A DNA stretch of 64,000 bases, from assembly GCF_018842675.1 (NCBI RefSeq), contig NZ_JAGTWO010000004.1, positions 3,224,001 through 3,288,000 on the forward strand. Direction: 5' to 3'. The notes below the pieces were generated by a model. It did no database searches. It worked only from the letters and a program-made list of their open reading frames with translations, and was not told the DNA's origin. How positions within the stretch are numbered: position 1 is the first letter of the stretch; every line of letters begins with the position of its first letter. Made by a program: the position numbers and the translations under genes. Positions 1-9,318 of this stretch are shown here, in pieces. Source of the DNA: Candidatus Pantoea bituminis. Its GTDB lineage: Bacteria; Pseudomonadota; Gammaproteobacteria; Enterobacterales; Enterobacteriaceae.

Positions 1-72
1 TTGGTAGACGCGCTAGCTTCAGGTGTTAGTGTCTTAACGGACGTGAGGGTTCAAGTCCCTCTCTTCGCACCA
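1..72 (+). tRNA. leuP/leuQ/leuV-type: tRNA-Leu(CAG), 3' part
   Basis: The window opens inside a tRNA-Leu. The D-loop GGTAGACGCG, the anticodon arm with CAG at 20-22, the long variable arm, a T-arm with GGTTCAAGTCC and the encoded CCA at 70-72 are all visible. The acceptor 5' strand lies before base 1. The sequence is close to the E. coli leuP/Q/V tRNAs, which agrees with the fhuF neighbourhood that follows. Confidence 0.93.
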
Positions 73-122
73 ACGTTGTCATCCTTTCTGTTGTACTTCC
101 CGCTATTCCCAACGCTAAACAA

Positions 123-407
123 TCATATCGCGTGAAAATTCACTGAAACTGCTGCTAATCCACCGGCTAATGCCAGGCAAGATGGCAACAGCAGGTAATG
201 ACGCAGGTGACGATTAAATAACATCACCACTGTCAGCAGTAGCGCCACAATCATTACGATTCGCCATTGGCTAAAGCTCGGTTCCCACAGCGCAAATATT
301 GGCAGCGCTGCGCAGGGCAATAATATTCCCCACGCACTATCCAGTTTTTTCCCCATCATCCAGCTGAATCCCCACAAACCGCAGGCGGCAACCATCGCCA
401 TAACCAT
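123..407 (-). CDS. Small Fur-linked membrane protein (YjjZ-position, DUF1435-like)
   Basis: A 94-residue protein with three to four hydrophobic segments and almost no soluble domain. I place the start at 407 rather than at 452 because GAGGGG lies about eight bases before the ATG, and because the longer start would place a Fur-box-like site inside the coding region. In E. coli the small gene yjjZ lies between leuQPV and fhuF, so position suggests an equivalent; the family (possibly DUF1435) is from memory and not certain. It is transcribed away from the diguanylate cyclase gene. Function is unknown, but the site just upstream suggests iron-dependent repression. Confidence 0.6.
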   Translation of the reverse strand: MVMAMVAACGLWGFSWMMGKKLDSAWGILLPCAALPIFALWEPSFSQWRIVMIVALLLTVVMLFNRHLRHYLLLPSCLALAGGLAAVSVNFHAI

Positions 408-424
408 TGCCCAACCCCTCAAAT

Positions 425-443
425 GATAAGCATTCCCATTATC
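425..443. promoter_or_regulatory. Putative Fur box upstream of the small membrane gene
   Basis: GATAAGCATTCCCATTATC matches the 19-bp Fur consensus at 14 of 19 positions by my hand alignment, with both outer arms nearly perfect. It lies 18 bp before the proposed start at 407. Confidence 0.55.
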
Positions 444-636
444 ATATGACAATTATTCTCTTCCTGCAGCCTGTTTTTACTTTGCCTGGCCGGGAAGATG
501 ACAGACCAGTTGGAAAATGCTAAATTGCGGCCGATAACTCTCTTTAGAACACAGCAATAATTTGTTTATTGTCCGTCGCAGAATATTTTCTGCCGGCTTG
601 CGCTTTGGTATTTCAGAGCCGTCAAGAGTAATTATA

Positions 637-1734
637 ATGAAAATACAATCTTATGATGAATTGAAACACAGCAAATATCGGCTATCGCTGATGCTTTTAT
701 TATTTTTAAATATCGCCGTGTCGCTATTTTGTCTGGCGCCGGTGATAGGTCTGGCGAAAAGTGAAATGACGCTGCCGGTTATCCTCGTTACGCTTTTAAG
801 CGCAGCGTTGTTAGCCCTTTATTTAATCAAGCCCAAACTAAAATTACCGCTATTAAATCCTGTTGCTTTCATTCTTGGCGCCTTGTGGGCCTGGCATATT
901 AACTATCGCTACCATCTGGTTTTTTATTTTGATGGTAGCTTTTTGATCATCAGCTTGTTGAGCGTGTTCTTTATTAGCGCCATCGCCCTGAGTGATTATC
1001 TGCTGGCTTTCTGTCTGAATATCACGCCGCCGGTGTTAACCGTGCTGCTGCTGGACAATGGCGAACACCTTGCATTGATTTTATTGACCATCGCCCTGCC
1101 GTTGATCGGCTTCTCCTTGCAGCATCTGATGCGACGTCGCACCGATCACTTCACCCTGCGATTGATGCACCAACTTTATGAAGAAAAAGAGAATTTTAGC
1201 GATCTCAGCATGCTCGATCCGCTGACGGGTTTGTATAACCGACGCGGGCTAAAAAACCGTTTAGACAATATTCTGGATAATCATGCTGGCAGCCATTATG
1301 TGCTGTTACTGGATATCGATCACTTCAAAGCCTACAACGATAATTACGGTCATGCGATGGGCGATCAGGCGCTGGCACGCGTTTCAATAGCGATTCGTGA
1401 TGCGGTACGCTCGCGTGATGTAGTCACACGCTACGGCGGTGAAGAGTTTTTGGTATTAATGACCAACGTAAATGCCTCGATAGCCATGAAACTGGCTGAA
1501 AGAATTCGTCAGTATGTGGTGGATTTAGAAATTCCTCATCGCTTTAACGAACGTGTTTCTACTCACGTTACTATTAGCGCCGGGATTGCGCCTATCTATG
1601 ATAACGAATTTGATCAGGCTGTTGCGAACGCTGACCGTGCGTTATATGTGGCGAAGAATCAGGGAAGAAATACAATTCTTGCCTGGGAGGATTTACCGAA
1701 ATCCAATGTCATGTCATCCAGCGAAGCACATTAA
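637..1734 (+). CDS. Membrane-bound diguanylate cyclase (GGEEF)
   Basis: A protein of about 365 residues that should make cyclic di-GMP from two GTP. The first ~190 residues form roughly six hydrophobic segments with a short basic linker. The catalytic domain starts at DPLTGLYNRRG, and the active-site signature RYGGEEF is at about residues 265-271. RSRD five residues before GGEEF is a canonical RxxD inhibitory site, so product feedback is likely. I choose the ATG at 637 over an upstream TTG at 562 because it gives a clean N-terminus, though the ribosome site is weak. It sits between the small Fur-linked gene and fhuF, a position I do not know to hold a cyclase in E. coli, so it is probably a lineage-specific insertion. 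Confidence 0.88.
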   Translation: MKIQSYDELKHSKYRLSLMLLLFLNIAVSLFCLAPVIGLAKSEMTLPVILVTLLSAALLALYLIKPKLKLPLLNPVAFILGALWAWHINYRYHLVFYFDGSFLIISLLSVFFISAIALSDYLLAFCLNITPPVLTVLLLDNGEHLALILLTIALPLIGFSLQHLMRRRTDHFTLRLMHQLYEEKENFSDLSMLDPLTGLYNRRGLKNRLDNILDNHAGSHYVLLLDIDHFKAYNDNYGHAMGDQALARVSIAIRDAVRSRDVVTRYGGEEFLVLMTNVNASIAMKLAERIRQYVVDLEIPHRFNERVSTHVTISAGIAPIYDNEFDQAVANADRALYVAKNQGRNTILAWEDLPKSNVMSSSEAH

Positions 1735-1876
1735 TTAATGCGGCGATGGTGGGCAATAATATTGCTTTATCCATCGCTTGCACTATTCTGCCCTATAAGT
1801 TCCTATTAATGACTTAATTAAACCCTACAAATTAAACAGAATAACCAGCACGCTCACTCAGCTTGTAGATAGAATC

Positions 1877-1895
1877 AATAACGATTATCATTTGC
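1877..1895. promoter_or_regulatory. Putative Fur box of fhuF
   Basis: AATAACGATTATCATTTGC matches the 19-bp Fur consensus at 14 of 19 positions by hand. It ends about 32 bp before the proposed fhuF ATG, as expected for an iron-repressed promoter. Confidence 0.6.
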
Positions 1896-1927
1896 TTTCT
1901 TATCTCCACTTTCCGCTGCGAGTTGGC

Positions 1928-2719
1928 ATGGCAACTGTATCTGAACAGCAACATCGTTTTAGCGCCCAACCGGTGATTTTCATGCAAAATCATCAGTCGC
2001 TGGCGGATGTTTTACATGAGCTGATGCGCACGCAGCGTAGCTACATGCTGGAAGTGATTAAGTTTGGGCAGCCCACCATGCCAACGATGACGTTAGCGGA
2101 ATGGTCCTCGTCCGATGCGTTTATCCCGCTTACCCAGCGTTACAGTGATTATCTCTATCGCAATCATCCTGAGGCCGTTCGTGAAGCCAAACCGGTGCAA
2201 TCCCTGTGGGCGCAGTGGTACTTTGGCCTGCTGTTGCCACCGCTGATGCTGGCGCTATTACTTGAACCGCGCGCGCTAGACTGTTCTGTAGAGCACATAC
2301 GCGTGGCGTTTCATGAAAACGGTTATCCCTGCACCTTTTGGATTGATGTGCAGGAAGATGAAGACGCGCACTATCTCAATGCGCAACAGCGTATTGATCG
2401 ACTCATTCAGCAACACCTGATTCCTGTGGTGAATGGCATTGCTCAGCACGGTGACATCAACGCAAGGCTCATCTGGAATAACATGGGTTTCTCTTTCTCC
2501 TGGTTTATTGGTGAGTTGAAAACCCAGTTGGAAGAGCATGTGGTGTTACAGCTTGAACAAGCGCTGTTTTTTACCAGCCGCCTGCTGGATGGTAGCGATA
2601 ATCCGCTCTATCGCACCATGCTGCCGCGTAATGGCCAGATGGTGCGTCGCAGTTGCTGTCAGCGCTACCGCATTCCTGATGTTGAGCAATGTGGTAACTG
2701 CACCCTAAATCCAACCTGA
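1928..2719 (+). CDS. fhuF: Ferric-siderophore reductase FhuF
   Basis: FhuF is a cytoplasmic [2Fe-2S] protein that reduces iron from hydroxamate siderophores after uptake. The C-terminal signature CCQRYRIPDVEQCGNC carries the unusual Cys-Cys-x10-Cys-x2-Cys cluster ligands at the very end of the protein, and the body (MTLAEWSS, SLWAQWY, PPLMLALL) closely follows E. coli FhuF as I recall it. Starting at ATG 1928 gives 263 residues, against 262 in E. coli. An upstream in-frame TTG at 1892 overlaps the Fur-box-like site and is unlikely to be used. Regulation by Fur is expected from that site and from known biology of the gene. Confidence 0.95.
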   Translation: MATVSEQQHRFSAQPVIFMQNHQSLADVLHELMRTQRSYMLEVIKFGQPTMPTMTLAEWSSSDAFIPLTQRYSDYLYRNHPEAVREAKPVQSLWAQWYFGLLLPPLMLALLLEPRALDCSVEHIRVAFHENGYPCTFWIDVQEDEDAHYLNAQQRIDRLIQQHLIPVVNGIAQHGDINARLIWNNMGFSFSWFIGELKTQLEEHVVLQLEQALFFTSRLLDGSDNPLYRTMLPRNGQMVRRSCCQRYRIPDVEQCGNCTLNPT

Positions 2720-2815
2720 TTCCTGCGCATTCTGTTACGAATTCTCTCTTTATCTCGTTTACAGCTTTCCTGGCTTATGGCAGTTTTTATGCCTTCGATT
2801 AGCCTGGAGAGTAAG

Positions 2816-3280
2816 ATGAGTCTGGAGTCGGTCCGCCAGTTCTTTGCCGAACACGCCCCTGAAATTGACATTATTGAGATGGCAGAAAGCACCGCCACGG
2901 TAGATATGGCTGCACGCGCTCATGGCGTTGCGCCAGGGCAAATTGCCAAAACGTTGTCCTTGAAAGTCAAAGGTGAAGTGGTTTTGATTGTTACGTGCGG
3001 CGATGCACGGCTTGATAATCGCAAACTGAAAGCGGCGCTAGGCGCTAAAGCACGCATGTTAAGCGTGGATGAAGTGATCAACTGGACCGGGCATCCGGTT
3101 GGCGGCGTTTGCCCATTTGGCCTGGAAAACCCGCTCACCGTTTATTGTGATGTGTCGCTGCGCAGCTTCGATGAAGTGCTACCGGCAGCGGGCGCCATCC
3201 ATAGCGCCGTGCGTATTACGCCACAGCAAATGGCCGATCTTACTGCGGCGAAATGGGTGGACGTGTGCGAAGCACGTTAA
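2816..3280 (+). CDS. YbaK/EbsC-type aminoacyl-tRNA deacylase
   Basis: A stand-alone editing-domain protein of 154 residues. The family hydrolyses mischarged tRNAs, classically Cys- or Ala-tRNA(Pro). The conserved blocks are visible: the N-terminal TATVDMAARAHGV, QIAKTLSLKVKG, a GDARLDNRKLKAALG region, and GHPVGGVCPFGL followed by DVSLRSFDEVLPAAG. The start at 2816 is chosen for GGAG seven bases upstream; an in-frame ATG at 2777 lacks a good ribosome site. It is smaller than E. coli YeaK (167 residues) and its exact substrate class cannot be read from the sequence. Its stop overlaps the stop of the convergent transporter gene by a few bases. Confidence 0.85.
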   Translation: MSLESVRQFFAEHAPEIDIIEMAESTATVDMAARAHGVAPGQIAKTLSLKVKGEVVLIVTCGDARLDNRKLKAALGAKARMLSVDEVINWTGHPVGGVCPFGLENPLTVYCDVSLRSFDEVLPAAGAIHSAVRITPQQMADLTAAKWVDVCEAR

Positions 3281-4497
3281 GGGGACGCTTTCGCTGGCGC
3301 ACCTGAAATCTCAATGCCGCGCGTTTCGCGGCCAAACGCCACCAGTACGCAGATCAATATCGCCACCGTACCCGCCACTATCGCCATGCCCAATCCGTAA
3401 TTGCCGCTGTGCGCTTCGGCAATACGTGATTGCAGCGTGGCATTCACTGAAGCAATCAAATTACCTAACTGATAAACAAAGCCTGGCAGCACCGCGCGTG
3501 CATTAGCGGGAACCAGTTCCGTCAGGTAAGTGGGCACTACGCCCCACGCGCCCTGCACCATGAACTGCATCAAAAACGCACCGGCGCCAATGGCCCATGA
3601 ACCGCTGGAAAAAGCCCAAAGCGGCAACACGGGTAATGCCAGAAAGGACGCCAGGATAATCGCTTTTTTACGGCCAATACGTTCCGACAACGCACCAAAG
3701 CAAATACCGCCTAGCATGGCTGCAATGTTGTAGCTAATGGCGATGATGCTGACCGTATGCGCATCGAACTGATGCTGAACTTTCAGGAAAGTGGGATAAA
3801 GATCCTGGGTGCCGTGGCTAAAGAAGTTAAAGCAGGCCATCAACAGCACCATATAAATACACATCTTCCAGTGCTGTCGAATAATGGGCAGCAGCGCCGA
3901 GCTCTCTTTACGTTCACGCGCCGCTAACCACACCGGTGATTCAGGCACTTTGAAATAGATAAACGGCAGCAGCAGAATAGGCACCGCGCCAATCAGGAAC
4001 ATGCCGCGCCAGCCCACGGTTTCGAAAAACAGGCCGAAAATGATCGATGCCAGCAGGTAGCCGCAAGGATAACCCGCCTGAAAAATACCTGACATCAAGC
4101 CGCGCGAGCGGTCTGGAATGGTTTCCAGCGCCAGCGATGACGCCACGCCCCAAATCCCGCCCATCGCCACGCCGTAAATAACACGGAACGCGAGGAAAGC
4201 ACCGAAGCTAGGCGACCAGGCTGAAAGTAATTCAAACAGTGAAAACAGCACGATATTCAGCATCAAGATCGGTTTTCGACCATATTTTTCCGCTAACCGG
4301 CCAAACAGCAGCGCACCAATCGGTCGCACCGCCAGCGTCAACATGATCGCTATTGATACATCAGAAACGGAGGTGTGAAAGTATTGCGCGAGGTCGCTCA
4401 ATACAAACACCAAGATAAAGAAGTCAAAGGCGTCCAGCGTCCAGCTGGCGAAGCTAGCAAACGCCACATTCCGCTGGGTCGAAGTCCAGTTAAACAT
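3277..4497 (-). CDS. MFS transporter, carboxylate/sugar-acid type
   Basis: A 406-residue twelve-helix major facilitator. The motif between helices 2 and 3 (GRLAEKYGRKPIL) and its repeat in the second half (GALSERIGRKKAI) are intact, as is ALDAFDFF-like SWTLDAFDFFILVFVL in helix 1, a pattern common in the NanT/JEN-like and aromatic-acid symporter groups. There is no linked catabolic gene in the same direction, so the substrate is unknown; an organic acid is the reasonable guess. It is convergent with the YbaK-type gene. The 200 bp upstream hold no obvious operator that I can name. Confidence 0.8.
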   Translation of the reverse strand: MFNWTSTQRNVAFASFASWTLDAFDFFILVFVLSDLAQYFHTSVSDVSIAIMLTLAVRPIGALLFGRLAEKYGRKPILMLNIVLFSLFELLSAWSPSFGAFLAFRVIYGVAMGGIWGVASSLALETIPDRSRGLMSGIFQAGYPCGYLLASIIFGLFFETVGWRGMFLIGAVPILLLPFIYFKVPESPVWLAARERKESSALLPIIRQHWKMCIYMVLLMACFNFFSHGTQDLYPTFLKVQHQFDAHTVSIIAISYNIAAMLGGICFGALSERIGRKKAIILASFLALPVLPLWAFSSGSWAIGAGAFLMQFMVQGAWGVVPTYLTELVPANARAVLPGFVYQLGNLIASVNATLQSRIAEAHSGNYGLGMAIVAGTVAILICVLVAFGRETRGIEISGAPAKASP

Positions 4498-4705
4498 AGG
4501 AGTATCCTGTCTGAGAGGCTTCCGGCTCGTTGGCCGAAATTATTGTGGGCGCAACCCGTTGCTGAGTTACGAGCTTGTTAAGCTTTTGTATATATCATGT
4601 CAGAAAGGATTAGCGTGCTAACTAATTGTCAGCCTCTGCTTCAGGCTGTAAATAAGCGTGTCTGGAGATGTGAGAAGGGAAATGGGCGAGATAATCGCCC
4701 AAAAG

Positions 4706-5692
4706 TCAGTTTTTCAGACTGGCAAATGCCTTTTGAATAATCGCCAGCAATACATCATTATCCACGCTGTGGAGCACATGCACCAGCGCACCGCAGTGAG
4801 CAGGAATGCCAACATCAACGCGCAGCGGTTGACGATACCGCCAGCTTTTACCTCGGGTTGCTCCTTCGCGCAGTTCGATATCGACCCGATAATCGATGCC
4901 GCAAGCAACGCGCTGATTGAGTAGCCAGGCGACGACCAGCGCATCGTGGATCCAGCAGCCCGGCAGACGACGCGTACGCATGGAATAGTCAATCCACGGG
5001 CGCAACGTTTCACGCACAAACTGCGTCAGTGGATGATCAATATCGGTGAGTCGTGTGAGATCTTGCTGGGTAAGCAGGGTTTGCGTGGTGACATCCATCG
5101 GCACCAGCGTCAACGTTGCGCCACTGTGTAATACATAATGCGCGGCTTCGGGATCCACACCGAAATTGGTGTCTTTGATGTAGTCATCTAAGGCAAAGAC
5201 GCCGCCCATAATAACGATTTCTGCCACGGATTCTGCCATCGCCGGATAGCGCTGCATCGCCAGTGCGACATTGGTCAGCGGCCCAATCGCCACCAGCGTG
5301 ATCTCACCGGGATTATCACAAATCAGTTTGCCCATCGCCTCGGCTGCATCGTCACCGTCGGCCATAACAGCATCGGGTTGACGCACGCCTTGCCACAGCT
5401 TCACAAGCTCCAGCTTTTCAACCCGCTTATCCAGCGTTTCACGCCAGGGTGCGGGATCTTCCTGCAAGGCCTGCGTCGCGCCCTGCACCACGGGAATATC
5501 CAACCCGAGCCGGACAATCAGATCTTTTGCTACCTGCGCACCGGTTTCGCAGGGCGTGTTTCCTGCAACGGTAGTAATCAATTCCAGCGATAACAAAGGC
5601 GATGCCAGAGCCAGCGCAATCGCCAGCCCATCGTCAGTGTTGGCACCCGCAATGCCGTTTCCCGGATCACAATCAATAATAATTCTTTTCAT
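4706..5692 (-). CDS. Inosine-uridine-type nucleoside hydrolase
   Basis: A 328-residue member of the IunH/Rih family, which splits nucleosides into base and ribose. The N-terminal metal site reads IDCDPGNGIAGANTDDGLA, so seven residues are inserted between DxDPG and the DD pair compared with the DxDPGxDD of E. coli Rih proteins; I recall this variant in a subgroup. AIGPLTNVALAM, EIVIMGG and the C-terminal WIHDALVVAWLL with its His are typical. Its start overlaps the stop of the LacI-type regulator by four bases, so the two are co-transcribed, and an MHS transporter heads the unit. Together they suggest nucleoside uptake and salvage, with the true substrate undetermined. Confidence 0.88.
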   Translation of the reverse strand: MKRIIIDCDPGNGIAGANTDDGLAIALALASPLLSLELITTVAGNTPCETGAQVAKDLIVRLGLDIPVVQGATQALQEDPAPWRETLDKRVEKLELVKLWQGVRQPDAVMADGDDAAEAMGKLICDNPGEITLVAIGPLTNVALAMQRYPAMAESVAEIVIMGGVFALDDYIKDTNFGVDPEAAHYVLHSGATLTLVPMDVTTQTLLTQQDLTRLTDIDHPLTQFVRETLRPWIDYSMRTRRLPGCWIHDALVVAWLLNQRVACGIDYRVDIELREGATRGKSWRYRQPLRVDVGIPAHCGALVHVLHSVDNDVLLAIIQKAFASLKN

Positions 5693-6721
5693 TTTCTTCT
5701 TAGGTTAATGCTGACCTGACAGCCGCAAGATTCACCAATTTCAAGCTGATGCGGAAACTCTTCCAGCTTCGCTTCGCCATCCCAGTTTTTCAGCATGGCA
5801 ATGGCGCTTCGCGCCATATCACGCAGCGGCTGGCGTACAGTGGTTAACGTGGGGACATGAAAGGCAGATTGCTCGGTACCGTTAAAACAGACCAACGCCA
5901 CATCTTCTGGAACCCGAATGCCTTGTTCAGCAAAGGCACGAATACAGCCAATGGCCTGTCCTTCATTACTGGTAAATAAGGCGCGCGGCATCTGATTATT
6001 GGCGAGCATTTGCAGGCCGGCATCGTATCCGCCCTGCCGCGAATAGCTGGCAGGAAAAATCAGTGATTCATCCACCGTTAAGCCTTTTTCCTCCATCGCG
6101 TCGCGCCAACCCTGAACACGATCCTGTGCGTTCAGCATCTCTTTTGGGCCGCTGATCATGCCGACACGCTGATAACCGTGGCTCAGCAAATGCGCACAAA
6201 CCTGATACGCCGCCTGACGTTCATTCACCCGCAGCATGCCAACACCCGGCTGCGGTTCAACGCGATCCAGCATCACCAACGGTGTGCCGCTGGCTTTGAT
6301 CACATCAATATAGGGATGGCGATCGACGCTGTTGTAAAACAGGCCGTCAACCTGACGGTTGAGTAAACCCTGAATAAGTTCGAGTTCGCGCTTACGGTCA
6401 TCGCCTGCGTCGCCAAGCAACATAACGTGACCGTGATTAAGCGACTCTTGCAGCAGCATGTGTGCCATTGAGGCAACGAAAGGATTGCTGATATTGGGCA
6501 CTACTAAGCCAAAAGTCTTGGTATTGCCAGACGCCAACGCACGCGCAGCTGCGTTGAGGCCGATAACCGGTTTGCTTAATGGCATCAAGCACGCGCTGCC
6601 GGGTAGCCTCCGCCACCGGGCGCGGCCCGTTATTCACGACATAACTGACCACCGCCACCGACGTGCCTGCGACTTTTGCGACATCACTGCGTGTCACTTT
6701 ACCTGTCGGCTGATTAGCCAA
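5689..6721 (-). pseudogene. LacI-family regulator, frameshifted
   Basis: The helix-turn-helix ([20 protein letters not shown]) is read from 6721, and the effector-binding domain ([17 protein letters not shown] to the C-terminal GESCGCQ) is read in another frame from about 6555 down to 5689. The break falls after GYRP, where the family normally continues with NAAARALAS. Here one extra base near 6556 is needed to explain the shift, the opposite sign to the many one-base deficits elsewhere in the window. Repaired, the protein has 343 residues. Its last bases overlap the start of the nucleoside hydrolase, and it probably controls that operon. It may be a real mutation, or an isolated sequence error. 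Confidence 0.8.
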
Positions 6722-6787
6722 GGCGTCTCCTTAAATCAACGTGCGAAGCGCACCAGCACACTCCGCAGCTGAGCAAATATTGCCAGA

Positions 6788-8179
6788 TTAAATCGCATCC
6801 TCTGGCAGGTTGAGATCGCGCCCACGCGTTTCGGGCGCAACAAAAGTAGTGAAGAATCCAATCGCCGCCATGGCAGAAAAATAGACGGCAATCGGCCACC
6901 AATGTCCGGTATAAGAGAGCATTGCGGCAGCGATCAGGGGCGCCGTACCGCCAGACAAAATTGAGCCAAGCTCTTTGGCTACCGCCATTTTAGTGTAGCG
7001 ATGATTGACGCCGAACAGCTCCACGCCCCACGCCGCCTGCACGCCAAAGATACCCAGCGACGCCAGCGCCATGCCCACGACAATGACCGGGATGACAATT
7101 GCCGTCTCACGCGTATCAAGCAGCGTAAAGGCAGGCCATGCATAGATCATCAACAACAGGCAGAACACCCGGTAAACAATACGGCGACCAAAACGATCGG
7201 AGAGCCAACCCGCCAGTGGAATCACCAAAAACCCAGCAGCGAAGCTAAAAATACCGCCGTTGTTGGCACCGATTTATCCACCATCAACACTTTAGCGACA
7301 TAGCCCACGATAAAACCTTGAGCAAGATAAGAAGGCCCGTTTTCACCTATGCGCAGCCCCACCATGGTCCAGAAAGCGCGGGTACGCTGCCAGAAGGGGC
7401 GGCTATCTACATCCTGACGATGCGTGGTTAGGGTTTGCGCTCGTTCAGCTTCAAGCTCCGCCTTTTTGCGCTCGAAAACCGGCGTTTCACGCAGGTTACG
7501 GCGGATCCACAGCGCTGCCAGTGCAATCACTACGCTGCTGAGAAAGGGAATACGCCAGCCCCATGCCAGCAAACTCTCCTGATCCATCTGCACCACCAGC
7601 AGCCACACCAGTGAAGCCAGCAACGTGCCGCTATTTGACCCCAGCGCAATCACAGAAGAAACCAGGCCGCGACGTTCAACCGGCGCATATTCTCCTAGCA
7701 TTACCGTACCGCCAGAAAGCTCCGCCCCTGCGCCCAACCCTTGCGTGAAGCGCAGCAGCACCAAACACGCGGGTGCCCACACGCCAATGGCGGCATAGCT
7801 GGGAATTAACCCGATTAAGGTGGTTGAAGCACCCATTAAGATAATGGTAGTGACCATCACGACTTTTCGGCCTTTACGATCGCCAAGCCAGCCGAAAAAA
7901 GTGCACCAATCGGGCGGGCTATAAAGCCAACTGACCAGGTTGCAAAGCTAGAAAGTAATGCCATCGCGGGCGTCGCTTCCGGGAAAAAACATCCCCAAAG
8001 ATAATGCCCGCAGCGAGGCCGTAGAGTGCGAAATCTGCATACTCCATTGCCGTGCCTAGCCAACAAGAGAACGTGGCGCGCCAGAAGTCTTTGCGGCCGG
8101 AAGAGGTATTAAACCGCGCATCGGCGGCAGAGGTGGAAGACAGTGATGCCTGTTGCTTAACGGAATGTTGTGCTGCCAT
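6788..8179 (-). CDS. MHS-family MFS transporter (three frameshifts as read)
   Basis: Four overlapping reading frames join into one 464-residue metabolite:H+ symporter: N-terminus from 8179 (AMEYADFALYGLAAGIIFGDVFF), then GALFFGWLGDRKGRK, then RFTQGLGAGAELSGG, then LVIPLAGWLSDRFGRR. Each break lies in a T run on the coding strand that is one base short: near 7990, near 7900 and near 7233. Restoring one T at each gives an uninterrupted protein with all family motifs, so I think the gene is intact in the organism. It is followed by the LacI-type regulator and the nucleoside hydrolase and probably imports the hydrolase substrate. Confidence 0.82.
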
Positions 8180-8763
8180 AACCCTATCCCTGAAAAATGC
8201 AGTTGGATAAACGCCCTTCCGTGGGTCAATTCTCTGCTTATCAGCAGAACGGCCCGGCAGAGACGTTCAGTTGGCTAACCATGATGAAAGGTCATTAAAG
8301 AATTCCCTGGTGTTGGAATCTTATTTTCCGTCTTTACCGCCGATCTTATGTTAATCGGTCGCGTAAACCAGACGAAAGTAACATCACCATTATTGCGCCT
8401 ACCGTGCCTCAAGCACCCAGAGCAATCACTGTGGCCACAGTGTATCTACGCGCGTAGATAAATCAAGCAACGTTACCTTAAAATGTTAAAATAATTTCAT
8501 TATTACAACGCGTCATTTTCTTTTTTATTGCTAATTCAACCTATTAGTGACGAAATAGCGCAAATAAAAAGATTGAACGCGTCGTTAAAGAGTATTTTTT
8601 CTTATCATTAAAGGCAGTCGTAGCCTGATGCCTTTCATCGCCTGCTGTTGTCGCACAGCGCTATTACAACGTGATGACAACAGCGGTTTATTCCGAAAAT
8701 ACGTTAGCTGATTGGCATATGGTGACAATGCATTACCCTAAAAGGAGATACCGCAGGAGTGTT
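8180..8763. other. Long divergent intergenic region
   Basis: No gene is seen in these ~580 bases. They separate the MHS transporter operon (leftward) from the histidine phosphatase (rightward). Two perfect palindromes lie side by side at 8427-8460 and are listed separately. The right half (8460-8620) is AT-rich and could carry promoters. Confidence 0.6.
8427..8460. promoter_or_regulatory. Two abutting perfect palindromes, candidate operators
   Basis: CACTGTGGCCACAGTG (8427-8442) is a perfect 16-bp palindrome and is directly followed by TATCTACGCGCGTAGATA (8443-8460), a perfect 18-bp palindrome. The second has the central CG of LacI-family operators. The nearest regulator is the LacI-type gene of the leftward operon; the assignment is inference. 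Confidence 0.5.
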
Positions 8764-9318
8764 ATGACGATTATTTTGATGCGACACGGTAAACCCGACC
8801 ATCATGTGGGTGGACGGATCAACGCGCAGGCGCTGGCTGACTGGTGCGAAGCTTACGATCTCGCGTTGGTCAGCGATCTGCCACCTGAACGCAGCATCCA
8901 TATTGCTCGCCAGGCCGCAGTGGTGGTCTGTAGCCCGCTGCCGCGTGCCCGTTCCTCTCTCGTCCAGCTCGGTTTACATCCACAGGAAATCGATGATCTC
9001 TTCAGCGAAGTGGCGATTCCGTTACTGCGATCTGAACGGGTTCATCTGCCTACCCCGGTTTGGCTGACGCTGTTGCGCTTATTGTGGCTGTGTGGCTATG
9101 CGGGAGAAACGGAATCCTTGCGGCACGCGCGCCGGCGCGCCTCACAAGCGGCTGACAAACTGATTGAACATTCCCAACGCGGTACCGTGCTACTGCTCGG
9201 GCACGGCATTATGAACAAGATGATTGCCCGTGAATTGCGTAAACGCGGCTGGCAGGCTGAAAAACATGCCAGCAGCCGCCACTGGAGTTCAGCGATCTAT
9301 CACCGCCCTTTTATCTAA
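8764..9318 (+). CDS. Histidine phosphatase family protein
   Basis: A 184-residue protein of the phosphoglycerate-mutase-like superfamily. The N-terminal catalytic motif ILMRHGKPD with its phospho-accepting His is at residues 4-12, CSPLPRARSS gives the phosphate-binding Arg, and LLLGHGIMNKMIA near the C-terminus gives the second catalytic His. Start 8764 is set by GCAGGAG seven bases upstream; upstream in-frame ATGs have no ribosome site. It ends four bases into the 3' end of the convergent propeller gene. The substrate cannot be told from the sequence. Confidence 0.85.
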   Translation: MTIILMRHGKPDHHVGGRINAQALADWCEAYDLALVSDLPPERSIHIARQAAVVVCSPLPRARSSLVQLGLHPQEIDDLFSEVAIPLLRSERVHLPTPVWLTLLRLLWLCGYAGETESLRHARRRASQAADKLIEHSQRGTVLLLGHGIMNKMIARELRKRGWQAEKHASSRHWSSAIYHRPFI

